NCBI GenBank assembly: GCA_036346375.1
Contig: CM070520.1
Span: 19,258,852-19,322,851, forward strand
Source: Guadua angustifolia
Lineage: Eukaryota > Streptophyta > Magnoliopsida > Poales > Poaceae
Direction of reading: 5' to 3'
Length of the DNA: 64,000 bases
The notes beneath the pieces are model-generated. The model saw nothing but the letters and a program-made list of their open reading frames with translations, did not search any database and was not told the DNA's origin. Below are positions 40,921 to 52,439 of this stretch, one piece after another. A program made the position numbers and the translations under genes. Within the stretch, counting starts at the first letter, position 1. Every line of letters begins with the position of its first letter.

Positions 40921-43671
40921 TTAGCTTATTGTGCAGTTGTCTTGTGCGTAGCTTGCCCAACTGACAAGGACAAATACATGTACTTTGTCATATACCTTAT
41001 CGAAAAAGCGGAAATAAGCAATCCTCCATGTTTTCTTGAAGAGCATGGTACAAAACACAACCCATAGGCCAACAACAAATCCTGACCCAAGCCCAAGGTA
41101 AAAGAACATTGTCTCAGGGACATGTAGAGTTCTCTTGTGATCACCATCGCCTTGCTTTGGTGTAATACTTCCGGAGCAATTCCTTCCAAGAAGAGGTCCA
41201 CAAAGTCCATTGTTGCCATTGTACATGCTTGGATAATTTGCATAGAGGGTGTCAAGTTGTGATCCTGATGGTATTCTTCCTGACAGATTGTTGTATGATA
41301 AGTCTAAGTAGCTAAGAAATGATAAATTTGACAGACTTGACGGAATTTCCCCTGAAAACTGGTTCCTTGAGAGGTCGAGTGATTCCAATAATTGCATGGC
41401 CCCAATCTTGTCTGGAATTTTTCCACTCAAGTAATTTCTTGACAAATTCAGATTTATTAATGCATCAAGAAAAGCTAGTTCTTCTGGAATTCCACCGGTT
41501 AAGCAATTTAGAGATAAGTCAAAATTCACCATGTCCGCAAGTGTCATATCACTAAAGTAAAGTTCTTGCTTCTTCGTCACTACGGGCATTGTATCAAGCA
41601 TTAAATACCACTCTCGATCATGATACTTTCGTGTCATCGTCATTAGATTACCCAAATGCAAAGGTATGACACCTGATAGTCTATTGCCTGCTAGATTTAG
41701 ATTATAAAGATGTCTAAGATTGGTGATGTTGGAAGGAATATTCCCATAGAATGTATTGTAGCTAAGTCGTAGATGTTGTAATTCCATCAGGTCTCCAATC
41801 CACGTAGGCAATCTGCCAGAGAAACTGTTCCTTGATAGATCTAGAATTTGCAGACCTGAGCAGCTTTGCATGAAAGATGGGAAATTCCCTGAGAATCTAT
41901 TGTTACTTAAAAGCAGAGCATACAAGTTTGTCATCCCAAAACATTGAGGAAATTCTCCCTCAAGAAGGTTGTTGCGTAAATCTAAGACCCCCAACTTTTG
42001 AGATTTGCATATAGATCTTGGAACACGTCCTGATAGAGCGTTGTTTGACAAGTTCAAATCGATGAGGTTTCTCGGCAACGGAGGTATTTCTCCGGTTAGT
42101 TGATTTGAACCTAGATTAAGGAATACCATTGACATGAATTCCATATTTGTTGGCAAGCCACCACTGATTCGATTGCCGGAGATGTCCAAAGTTGTAGCCT
42201 TTGAAAACACGGTAGAAAACCAATCTGGAAGCTGATCGGTTATACTATTGCTTGAAATATCAATAAAATCAATGCCTGCCAACCGGCGAAACCAAGCAGG
42301 AAACAAAGGACCCATTTGGCAAGACGCAAAACCTGCATGTTCTAGTCTAAAGGGGGGTAACCATTCAGGATCCACCACAATCTTCAAGCGATTGTAGGAC
42401 AAATCTATGTATTTTAAGCTCCGTAGATCAACAAAGTATTCTTCTGTTACAACACCCTGCAAGTCATGATTGCTGTGTGGGTTCATTCTAGTGAAATTAG
42501 TGAGCATACCGATCTCAGATGGCACAGGTCCAGTGAGTTGGTTATGAGAGAGGTCGAGATGGACTAAGCTGGTAAATCGGCCAATCCCAGTTGGTAGGGC
42601 TCCAGTGATATTGTTGCCCTCCAAACTCAATTGACGCAGTTTGTCATGTGGCAAACTCTCAAGCAACTCTGTCATGTTGCAAGACGAGAGACTGAAATTA
42701 AGGTCTAGGACTTCCAAATTGCTTAGGTTCCTCAGAAAGTTTGGCGCCAGAAAGCCCATGTTACTGTTCCATGAAAAATGAAAGGCTTGGAGGGACACCA
42801 TGTCTCCTAGTGCATTTGGAATTCGACCGTATAAACCAGTCGAATCAAGACTGAGGTACTCAAGTCTTGTCAAATTCCAGAACCAACAAGATGCGATCGG
42901 GTGGTGAAAATAATTTTCAGAGAGATCAAGCCTCTCAAGCTTTGTGAGGTTGAAGTGTGGGAGCGACTGGATTGCACTTGTAAGTTGGCAACCAGAAAGA
43001 GAAAGCACCCTTAGGCAAGGAATCTTGTTCACAACATGAGCCCAATCAGATACCATGCTGAGGTTTAGAGCATTCGACAAGTCAAGGTACTGTAACATTG
43101 GTAGATGTGTTAGCCATGATATATCTGTTAACTGCATAGTTATTTTGCCGAAAAGATCAAGATATTGCCGCTATGAAAGATTACCGAACTGAGGAGGTGG
43201 CGTACCGGTTAATTGTATGCCGGACAGGTTCAGATATCTCAGGCTCTTGAGAGAGCCCAAGAGCTCCAGGAAACGACCAGTTGGCCCCTTCAGCATGCCC
43301 ATGCTGAGGTCGAGGTGCTCCAGATGCTCCAGATAGAGCAGAGATGGGGTTATCTTGCCGACAAAAGACGTTTGGTCGGATCCATCCACACTGCCAAGTC
43401 GAAGCTCGATGACATGGTGATCAACGCCGGTCTGGTTGCTACATCGGATGCCCCTCCACCGGCAGCAATCCTCGCCTCGCCGCCACGAGACGAGGCGGCC
43501 CGCCGGGTCAGCGGTGATGCTGGCCTTGAAGGACAGCAGCGCGTCCCTCTCGCGCGGTTGGCACGCTGCCGCGCCGGCTGCCGGCGGCCGTAGCTGCAGC
43601 GCGCGGGAGGTGAGGGACAAGGTGGCAGCGGCCACGACGAGGAGCAGGAAGCAGCTGACGGCGGGATGCAT
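40921..43671 (-). pseudogene. LRR receptor-like protein (RLP) with one nonsense codon
   Basis: A single-exon minus-strand frame of about 915 codons from ATG 43671 to TAA 40921, interrupted by one TAG at 43171-43173 (codon 167). N-terminal signal peptide (CFLLLVVAAATLSL), then the LRR N-cap with RERDALLSFKASI and WRRGEDCCRWRGIRC, then some 25 leucine-rich repeats of the plant extracellular type (LDLS.N.L.G.IP), a C-cap with NNGLCGPLLGRNCSG, an acidic juxtamembrane stretch, a membrane helix (GLGSGFVVGLWVVFCTMLF) and a short tail (KKTWRIAYFRFFDKVYDKV). No kinase follows, so it is an RLP of the Cf/EIX2 type, a cell-surface immune receptor class. Because the frame is otherwise perfect, the stop is recent or this is a natural null allele. 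Translation from an internal start would lack the signal peptide. Confidence 0.9.
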
Positions 43672-43921
43672 GGTGATCGCGGTTGCCTACAGCTATCGAT
43701 CGATCTATCGGTTGGGTGATTGCTAAATTGGTTAGTTTGTTGCGCTCTTAAAAACTCTTTCGTTACGTGCAGCTATATAGCTTCAAGCATGCACGGCTCG
43801 TTAAGACGATACAGCACTACATCGGCGTGTGCGCCAAGGTGTAAAGACGCACTCGATCCCTCGTCCAATGTCCCAAACCCAGCAAGAACTGCAATGAGAA
43901 CGCATGAATGTATGATTCACG

Positions 43922-44175
43922 ACGGACGCACCGTCCATGGACCGTGGACAATCTGCCAATTCGATCAGACTCATCAGAGGATGACACGCATCAAGTGGTA
44001 TTATTTGACTTGGATTCCATTAATTACCTCGTAAACTATTTATACCACGTGTCATTTTCTGAGGGACGTACCGTCCATAGACCCGTGGACAATCTGCCAA
44101 TTCGATGAGGCTCATCAGAGGATGACACGCATCAAGTGGTATTTGACTTGGATTCCATTAATTACCTCGTAAACT
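43922..44175. repeat. Direct duplication of about 130 bp upstream of the RLP
   Basis: ACGGACGCACCGTCCATGGACC through TTAATTACCTCGTAAACT occurs twice (43922-44040 and 44061-44175), joined by TATTTATACCACGTGTCATTTTC. It lies in the 5' flank of the RLP and could affect its promoter. Non-coding. Confidence 0.85.
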
Positions 44176-44190
44176 GTTTCCTAATGACTT

Positions 44191-44433
44191 GGGTTCGGAC
44201 GTCCGGAATTTTCGGACACACTGCAACATTTTTTTCATACGTACGCGTGCAACATTTTTCGTCAACGCGTGCAACAAATTCACTCAACAAACAGTGAAAT
44301 TTGCTACAGTAAACGGATGTTGCACACGTTCAAAAAAAATGTTGCACGCGTTAGAAAAAAATGTTGCACGCGCAGAAAAAAAATGTTGCAAGAGGCGTCC
44401 GATTTGGTGAACAGTGATCGGACGTCCGAGCCC
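44191..44433. mobile_element. MITE, 243 bp, GGGYTCGGACGTCCG ends
   Basis: Imperfect 15-bp inverted termini GGGTTCGGACGTCCG and CGGACGTCCGAGCCC. The interior is built from repeated TGCAACATTTTT / AAAAATGTTGCA units in both orientations, so the whole element can fold. No clean target duplication seen (CTT, TAG flanks). No coding capacity. Confidence 0.8.
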
Positions 44434-44881
44434 TAGTATCTCCCAGTTTATACCACGTGCCATTTTCCGAGTTGGGTCTAACCTCGTACATGCCATTTTC
44501 CACGCTACATTGGGTGCTTGAATGTGTTCAATTTGTTACGCATAAACCCGTCGGCGGGTTCTCACTCTCAGTCTTGTGCAATCTTTTTGCAGTTTGTGCT
44601 TATTGATCTCCATTTTTTTAGGCATAGGAGAGAGGTCCTTTTACATCTTCTGCCACTGTTTTCATGTGATATGAATGAAAAAAAATAACCTTACTAGAGA
44701 GTTTAGACTTTTGAGGAATAACTGTTGGAATTAATCATGAATTAATTCAATAGAAGTTGAAGGGATGTTGAGTTCAGAGTATGGTCTTTAATACCATATT
44801 GTTTAGCTAGGTGGAGTGCAACCAATTTATAAGGGGAGCTCATACATGGACTCTAATATGAGTTGATAGCAAGGCTAGGTG
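44434..44881. other. Intergenic stretch, no gene recognised
   Basis: AT-rich flank between the MITE and CACTA-2. TATACCACGTGCCATTTTCC at 44451 is another copy of the joining piece of the 43922-44175 repeat. GTG at 44879-44881 is the left target copy of CACTA-2. Confidence 0.6.
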
Positions 44882-45226
44882 CACTACTACAGAACAAGCC
44901 ATCACTGTCGGCTCGTCCACGCCATTACTGCCGATGGGAGCCGGCAGTGATTGGTCGGCAGTGATATTCGGGGTTATCACTACCGGCTCAGGAACCGGCA
45001 GTGATAATAGATATCACTGCCGGTTCATTGTACAACCGGTAGTGATACTCGACTATCTCTACCGGTTTACACTAGAACCCCGCAGTGATATTCGACTATC
45101 TTTGCCGGTTCACACTAGAACCCGGCAGTGATATATGTATATCTCTGCCGTCTTATACCAAGAACCGACAGTAATATATGTATATCACTGCCGGTTCCTA
45201 GACGAACCGGTAGTGACAACCCGTGG
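44882..45226. repeat. Left subterminal repeat array of CACTA-2
   Basis: About fourteen copies, in alternating orientation, of a 12-14 bp motif (TATCACTGCCGGTT and its complement), presumably the transposase binding sites, directly inside the CACTACTACAGAA end. Confidence 0.9.
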
Positions 45227-45458
45227 AATTCTGAAAAAATTTGTAGATGTACTTCATAGATTACTCTACCTATGTATAAAATTGTAGGTTTAAATTCAAT
45301 ACATATCAGGACTTACAAAAAAGAGAAAATTCTGAACAAGTTTCAACTCCTGCTCCCATATAGCCAGCATCCCCCTGGCAGCAATTATTATCGGACTACA
45401 CAGTGGGAAAAGCTCAAGGTAAGATTGAACAAATGTGATTGCAAGTCGGGTCTTCCAT

Positions 45459-46380
45459 GTCCTTGTGTAGGAACGAGTTGGCCTAGAGGAGGGGTGAATA
45501 GGCAACTTTTCAATTTTAAGACAGTAAAGACAATTTACAAATAGACACCTTGAATGAATTGACAGACAATTGCAATAGATATAGCGAGTAAGAACAAACA
45601 CGACAATGGTACAACAGAATGTAAAACAGAAGGAGACAAGAAATTTATCCCGTGGTTCAGAGATCCACTCCTACTCCACGTTGAAGCACTTCTCACGAAG
45701 TATAGCTTCACCACAGCTAGTCGCAGTAGCTATGGAATCCACTCGGGTAGCTCTTTCACAACTCCTGTGAGGTGAGCTACAAACCCTTCACAACAAAAGT
45801 GGCCTTCCACAATCTTCTTTGGACAGGTCACACTTTTCACCTCCTCCAAGCTGTCTAGGATCACTGAGATCCAAGAGTAATAAACTTTGCACAAGCTCTG
45901 TCTCTTGGTTCACTTGCTAAGAACTCACTGCTAGACACACTTGGAGCTAACACACTTTGAAATGATGAGAATTTTGTGTTTGAAGATGAAGAACAGACTC
46001 CTTTTGTAAATGAAAGCTCTTTGAATGCTAGAATGACAAGGAGTTCAAAAAGTTATCTGGTAGATGGCTCAGGCAATGTTTATATAGGTGTTCTGAAGAA
46101 AAAGAGCCGTTGTACCTACCACAGTGACCGTTGCACGTGTTAGAGTGTCAAATTTTAGCTAATATACACGTTTACAGCGGACAGAAATTTTAAGCTAGCG
46201 ATACTGATCATGTGTATGGCGGACTGAAAACGGATGTATATGATGGACAGAAAAATTTAGTCCGTCATATGAGTGAAGCGCAGCAGACAGAGTCCGTCAG
46301 AGAAAAAGGAGGACCACATGTATGGCGGACCAAAATATTTAGTCCGTCATAGATGGGTCGCAATGCAGGCGGATCATGTT
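45459..46380 (-). mobile_element. Copia LTR fragment, minus orientation
   Basis: The lower end reads, on the minus strand, GCCTATTCACCCCTCCTCTAGGCC and on to ACACAAGGACA, the LTR-end signature shared with the 17474-29160 element (CGCCTATTCACCCCCCCTCTAGGCG). A minus-strand TATATAAACATTG lies near 46075. 46180-46350 has repeated TTTAGTCCGTCAT motifs. Upper limit approximate; no internal copia domain follows. Confidence 0.65.
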
Positions 46381-46384
46381 GTGG

Positions 46385-49300
46385 CATACATCCACGGTGG
46401 TTCATCCACCTTTCCCTCCAATGCCGCATATAAACGGCTAAAGTGGGAAGTGTGCGCCGCAGCATCGAGCTCAGGGGCGGGTCGGATGCTGAAATGGTTA
46501 GAGGAGACGATCACTTTCAGTCGGGCTGACCACCCTGAAAGCACCACCGGCCTAGGACATCTCCCGATCGTGGTGTCGCCCACAATCCGGAATGTACGGC
46601 TCGGGCGTGTGCTGGTGGACGGAGGGAGTTCCATCAACCTCCTGCCCTCTTCGGCATTCCTAGCGCTCCAGATCCCACAGCAGGATCTGCGTCCGGCTCG
46701 ACCTTTCTTCAGGGTAGCCCTGGAGGCTGGTTTGATCCCCCTGGGTAAGGTGCGCCTCCCCGTCACCTTCGGGGAGAAAGACAATTACCGCACGGAGATG
46801 GTGGACTTCGAGGTCGCCGATTTCGACCTCCCCTACAATGCCTTGCTTGGCCGACCGGCGTTGGTCAAGTTCATGGTGGCAACCCACTATGCCTACATGG
46901 TGGTGAAGATGCCGGGGCCCGGCGGCCCCATTACAATTCAGGTGGACAGGTCAGATGCCTTGCGCTGCCACAAGCAGGCATGGGACATGGCCGGCGCCAC
47001 CTGCGTCGGGCGTGCCGACGCCGCCGGCTTGGGAGCCCCTCAAGCCCAGACCCACGCCTCACCTGGCTCTGCCGATGAGGTTAAGGTGGTCGCCCTGAGT
47101 GAGGGCGAGCCCCGAAAGACCGTCAACATTGGCGCCATCCTCAGCGCTAAATAGGAAGACGCACTCGTCACCTTCCTCCAGTCTAACTCCGATGTGTTCG
47201 CGTGGCAACCGTCCGACATGAATGGGGTCCCTAGGGAGGTGATCGAGCACCGATTGGCAATGCTCCCCGAAGTGCACCCGGTCCGGCAAAAGGTCCGGAG
47301 GCAGGCGCCGGAGCGGCAAGATGCCATTCGGGAGGAGATAGAGAAACTGCTGCGCGTAGGGATAGTCAGGGAAGTCTCTCACCCCGAGTGGCTTGCCAAT
47401 CCTGTGCTTGTCAAGAAGTCCAACAGGAGATGGCGCATGTGTGTCAACTTCACCGACCTCAACAAGACCTGCCCGAAGGATCCTTACCCCCTGCCGCGGG
47501 TCGACCTCATTGTTGACTCCACGGCCAGATGCGAGCTGCTATGTTTTCTGGACGCGTATTCTGGATACCACCAGATTAGCATGGCGGCAGAAGATGAAGA
47601 AAAGACTACTTTTGTAACCCCTACGGGTGTTTATTGTTATGTTAGAATGGCTTTTGGTTTAAAGAATGCTGGTTCTACTTATCAACGTGTCATGCACATC
47701 ACTTTCCGCCCACAGATAGGGCGAAATCTTGAGGTCTATGTTGACGACTTAGTTGTGAAGATTAAAAAGAGCGAAGAACTAATCCAAGACCTGGAGGAAA
47801 CCTTTGCTAACCTTCTAAGAATTGCCTCAAGCTCAACCCCGAAAAATGTGTGTTTGGTGTGCTCCTAAGAAGTCATGGGTTTTCTCGTGTCCAACCAGGT
47901 ATTGAAGCCAATCTCGACAAGATAGCGCCATCGAGCACATGAAGCCGCCATGCGACTCAAACAGTTTCGCGCTCGGCGGCCGCCTGCCTCCCGGGCGGTT
48001 CATTGCTGTTGGGAGAGAGAAGCTTGCCTCTGCTCAAGCCGTTGAAGAAGACTAACCACTTTGAGGGACAGATGAGGCATGTAGGCATTTGAAGACTCGA
48101 AGAATACCTCACCTCTCCCCGGTCTGGTCTCCCCGCGCAGGTGAGCCGCTACTCTGTGACATTGCTGCCACTCCCGAGGTGGTGAGCGCTGATCGGGTTA
48201 TGAGAGGGAAGGCGCCCGAAGCCGGTTTACTACATCGCAAAGGTGTTGCATGAAGCGGAGACTCGATACCCGCAGCTCGTAAAATGTCAGATGCGGTCTT
48301 GGTGGCATCCAGAAGTCGCGCATTATTTCCAAGGGCGAAAATCACCGTGGTCACGGCCTACCCTCTGCGAGAAATTCTCCACAACCGTGAAGCAAAAGGC
48401 CGTATTGCTAAGTGGTCGGTGGAATTGGGGGAGTTCAACCTAAAATTTGTACCCTTTTGCCATCAAGAGCCGGTCGGGCGGAGTTCATCGCCGAGTGGAT
48501 TCTCGCCACTCCCGGCCGATGTTCAAGAGTTCGTTCGGCGGATTCGTGGCGGTTAGGCACCGCCAAGCGCCAAGGCCGTATTTGCGGCGCAATTGCGGAT
48601 CTCGGCGTTTTGACCCTTGGCGGCCGAGAATTAATATAATTCATATATATTATTGATTTTATTATGAATAAAATTTTTAGTTTTTTCTAGTTATTTGCAA
48701 ATTGGAAGATATCAAATATTAAAGTAGAATATTAAGCTAAAATACTTGAACACATACTACTCAATTAATTAAGTAATAAACTAAGTAGTAAGTACTATGT
48801 TAGTAACTTAGTATACCTTATTTTGAAGGCGACGACGTGAATCTTTCAATCATGGTCACCAGGTCGTGTAAACAGTAGATCAAAATGGTCTCTCTCATAG
48901 TTTTGTGTCAGCCGCCATGCCCGTCAAGGCCTGTCAAGGACTGCCAAGACCTGCTAAGGACCGCAATTTCGGCCCAACCGCCAAACAGGCCGCTAAGGGC
49001 TGAATTCATTGCATTTATAGCCGCCAACCGCAATATCGGCTGCAATTTTGCCGCCAAGTACCGAATTTTTGAACACTGCCTGAAGCTGAAGAAACACCGT
49101 GCCTTCTCCTCGACCTTATTCTTCGATGGCTCATTCAGCCGAAGCCGAAATTTGGGGTTGTCCCGTCTCCCGACCGCTGACACCTCCAAGATGTAGTCGC
49201 CCTCGACTTCAAGGCCACAAACAACGAGCTGAATATGAGGGCCCGCCGGCAGAGTTAAATGACGCTTGGCGCTGGGCATTCGGGCGCTCAAGTCAAGGGT

Positions 49301-51027
49301 GACTCCCTGCTAGTCATCAACCAAGCGCGGAAGGAGTTCCAGTGTTCTGACCCCACCATGGCGGCGTACCTGGCGGAGGTTCGAAAAATGGAGCGCCACT
49401 TTGAAGGATTGGGGTATGTTCATATCCCTCGACGCGACAACCACCTTGCGGATGGGCTTTCACAGCTTGCGTCCTCAAAAGCTTCTGTTCCGGTCGGGGT
49501 CTTCGAAGAAAGACTATCACGACCGTCCATCGCAGCCCCCAACTCAGGTGGGGATGATGGTGTCGCTGTCGTAGCCCCTAGTTCAGGTGGGGACGACGGC
49601 ATGGCCATTGCGGCCTCCGGCTCAGGCGGGGAAGGCGGCGCCGCTGCCGCGGCCTCCAGTTCAGGGAGGGAAGGCAGCGTGCCCGCCTCAGCCCCCAGGT
49701 CCGGGAGGGAAGGTGGCGGTGCTGCCGATGCAGCACCAGGGGAAAAGCTCGGCCCAGCGGAGTACCCGGGCGAGCACCGAGTGTTCGCCACGCTTGGCCA
49801 GGAAGGTTAGTGGATGGATCCTATCCTAGCCTTCCTGCGTGACCAAGTGATCCCCGACGATGATGCCTCAGCTGAGAAGATTGCACGCAAGGCCAAGTGC
49901 TATACTTTGGTAGGTGGGGACCTATACCGCCAGAGCAGAAATGGAGTTCTACTGAAGTGCATCACTCAGGAAGAGGGGAGCAGCTTGCTCTCTGATATCC
50001 ATGGAGGCATGTGCGGGAGCCATATATCCGGCCGAACGCTAGTCGGTAAAGCGTTTCGCCAAGGATTTTATTGGCCTACTGCCCTCCAGGATGCTTGCGA
50101 GCTGGTGAGGAAATGCGAAGCTTGTTAGTTCTTTGCCAGGTAGATCCACCGACCAGCCTAAGCTCGCAAACCATCCCGCCTCCCGCCGCTTATGGTCCGG
50201 GCCGATATCCGGCCTGTTCGCGAGCCACGAGGGGCTTCACTCATCTCTTTGTCGCCATCGGCAAGTTCACCAAGTGGGTTGAAGCCGAAGTGGTGCGCGC
50301 CATCACGCCGCCGCCGCCGCAAGTTCATGCGAGGGATCTTTACCCGTTTTGGAGTCGCCAACCGCATCATCACCGACAATGGAACTCGGTTCACCAATAG
50401 CGGCTTTTCGGAGTTCGCGATGAAATGGGCACCAAAGTATGCTTCGCCTCGGTGGCCCACCCCAAGAGTAATGGTCAAGCAGAACGCGCCAACACGCTGG
50501 TGTTGAAGGGCCTCAAGACGAGGGCGTTTGATCGACTCCACAAGCGGGGGGCACGATGGATGAAAGAACTCCCGGCTGTGTTGTGGTCGCTTCGCACCAT
50601 GCCTAGTCGGGCCATTGGCAAGACGCCTTTCTTCCCGTGTACGGGCGAAGTCGTCTCCCCTTTGAGTCTGCCGCCGTTCTCCGCTGCGTCTCGGCGTTCA
50701 ACGAGGAAGGCCAAGAAGATCTTCGGCGAGAAGAAGTCAACCTCCTGGAGGAAGTGCGTGATCGGGCCACCCTTTGCGCCGCCCGGTATCAGCAAAGCCT
50801 CAGGCGGTACCATGCCACCCGGGTCTCCGAGAGAACACTGGCAGTGGGCAACCTGGTCTTGAGTAGGATTCAGACGCATGCCAGGTTGCACAAGCTGTCT
50901 CCCCGGTGGGAGGGCCCTTTTTAGGTGGTTTCAGTATCTCGACCCGGGGCGGTCCGGTTGGCCACTGAGGACGGCCAAAAACTGGCGAATTCCTACAACA
51001 TAGAGTTGTTGCGGAAGTTCTATCCAT
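46385..51027 (+). pseudogene. pol: Ty3/gypsy Pol relic (Tat/Retand-like): protease, RT, RNase H, integrase
   Basis: Protease region 46385-47154 with VLVDGGSSINLLPSSAF (DGGS active site) and YNALLGRPALVKF; TAG at 47152. The same frame resumes at 47155-47868 with RT: KLLRVGIVREVSHPEWLANP, WRMCVNFTDLNKTCPKDPYP, DAYSGYHQI, AFGLKNAG, and an intact YVDD at 47737-47748. RNase H is broken (48244-48545 in two frames, then an insertion to 49083, then 49240-49500 with KGDSLLVINQARKEFQCSDP). A Ser/Gly/Ala-rich linker (49530-49800) precedes integrase: HGGMCGSH ... CEAC zinc motif (50005-50125), RIITDNGTRF (50360) and SNGQAERAN (50470). The C-terminal part ends near 51027. Gag and the 5' LTR are missing. 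Confidence 0.88.
48546..49083. mobile_element. Insertion in the RNase H region, unclassified
   Basis: About 540 bp that interrupts the gypsy RNase H coding region. The ends are GC-rich with CCGCCAAG repeats (GGCACCGCCAAGCGCC at the left, TTGCCGCCAAGTACCG at the right); the centre (48635-48830) is very AT-rich. Ends are only loosely inverted (AGGCACCGCCAAG against AGGCAGTG..TACTTGGCGG) and no target duplication is clear. Boundaries approximate; probably a MITE. Confidence 0.5.
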
Positions 51028-52439
51028 GAAAGAATTGTAAGTACCCAGCAGTTCGCTTTGGTCAGCCTCGAGGTAAGTCTCTCCCCCAGCTGATCAACGG
51101 CTACTGGCGGTTAGTAAAGTTGTTGCCTAGAAGGCTTTTCGCTTTGCCATTTTTGTCCCTTTCTGTGCCCTGAGTAGCAATCTTTTGCATGAGTGTCGCT
51201 GGTCCCATATGTTTGCTAATTCCTTGGTGATTCGTGGCGACACTCGGCGTCTGTGTCCGACAGGGACGGACGACTGGGGGGCGAGTTGGGCGCGGTGCTC
51301 AAACGCGGCTTGCACGCCTCGGGTTGGCTCCTCGGCACCGCTGTCGCCATCGCGAAAGCACCGCTATTCTGGTACTCCCTCCAGAGCCCGCCGCTTTGAC
51401 ACACACGCCGTGGTTCGATTCCGGAGAGTCAGAAGGACTTAGAAACCAAAGAGAGCGGACCAGGACTACCTCATGCAGGGACTTACATTATTTTGGCCTA
51501 CCTTGCGTATGCCTTGCCTAGCGTCTACTCATCCTTCTGGTAGTTATGTGCGCATGCAGGCTAGGCATAGAAGTGTCAGCCTACTTTACGAAAAGCTCAA
51601 GCATCTCCACATTGCGCCTAGGCGCTTGGGGGCTGGTCGCCCGTCGCTCAGGGCTGGCCGCCCAGATGCTTGGGGGCTAGTCGCCCAGCAGCATATAAGC
51701 AAGATAAGTGCTTCGTGCCGTATTTTTGACCATTTCCTTACGTGCATGCATTAAGGTGGATTAAGCTATGTGTGATTGTCGCGGGCATCAGAAACCAACG
51801 GCCCCTTGATGATAAAAGGAAAAGTGCTAAGTGTTAGCGTCCGGCAGGGGCAAGTGACCGGAGTGCGAGTTGGGCACAGTACTCGAACACGGCTCGCACG
51901 CCTCAGGTTAGCTCTTTGAAGCACCGCTGGTTGTCACCATCGAGTACTGCTGGCCTAAAAACACTCCCAGAAACTTGTTGCCTCACCGCGCCACGCTGCA
52001 ACATGGTTCCAGGAGATCATCGGGATCTAAATTCCGGAGGGATTTGAACCAGCGACAATCTTGCATAAAAACCTAAAGCTAAGGCTGTTCTGCGTTTCGC
52101 GTGAACTGCCAGGTTTAAGGTCATTTTTACCTAAGTTCTGTGTAACTTGCGTGGTTTATGCTTGCGTTTGTAGCCGGCTGCGTGTGACCTGAAAAGGGAT
52201 CCCGGAGTGTTGCCCTAAACTTGAGAGTTTACTTGGCATTATGGCTAAGTTCAAGGCTAGTCGCCTGGCAGCTCTAACAAATAAAATCAATCAAGCAAAG
52301 TAAACAAGCGCACAGGTAAAACGGGTAAAACATCCATTATGCTAAGATTTGTCCAGACGTTTGTGCACACAGGGAAGCAGATCAAAATAAGAAAAGAAGA
52401 AGAAGCAAAAGAAGCGAAGTGGCTACCCAGCCCTTCATT
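51028..52439. other. Gypsy 3' non-coding region with imperfect repeats
   Basis: A block at 51230-51345 (GGCGAGTTGGGCGCGGTGCTC, CGGCTTGCACGCCTCGGGTTGGCTC) returns in altered form at 51825-51955 (GCGAGTTGGGCACAGTACTC). Between them are repeated CTTGGGGGCTGGTCGCCC phrases (51627-51690). Long repeat-rich 3' regions between pol and LTR are usual in Tat-type elements. No ORF I can support. Confidence 0.65.

Noticed and set aside
40921..43671. An LRR receptor kinase
   Set aside because: A short cytoplasmic tail follows the membrane helix and the stop comes about 40 residues later; no kinase domain is encoded on that strand below it.
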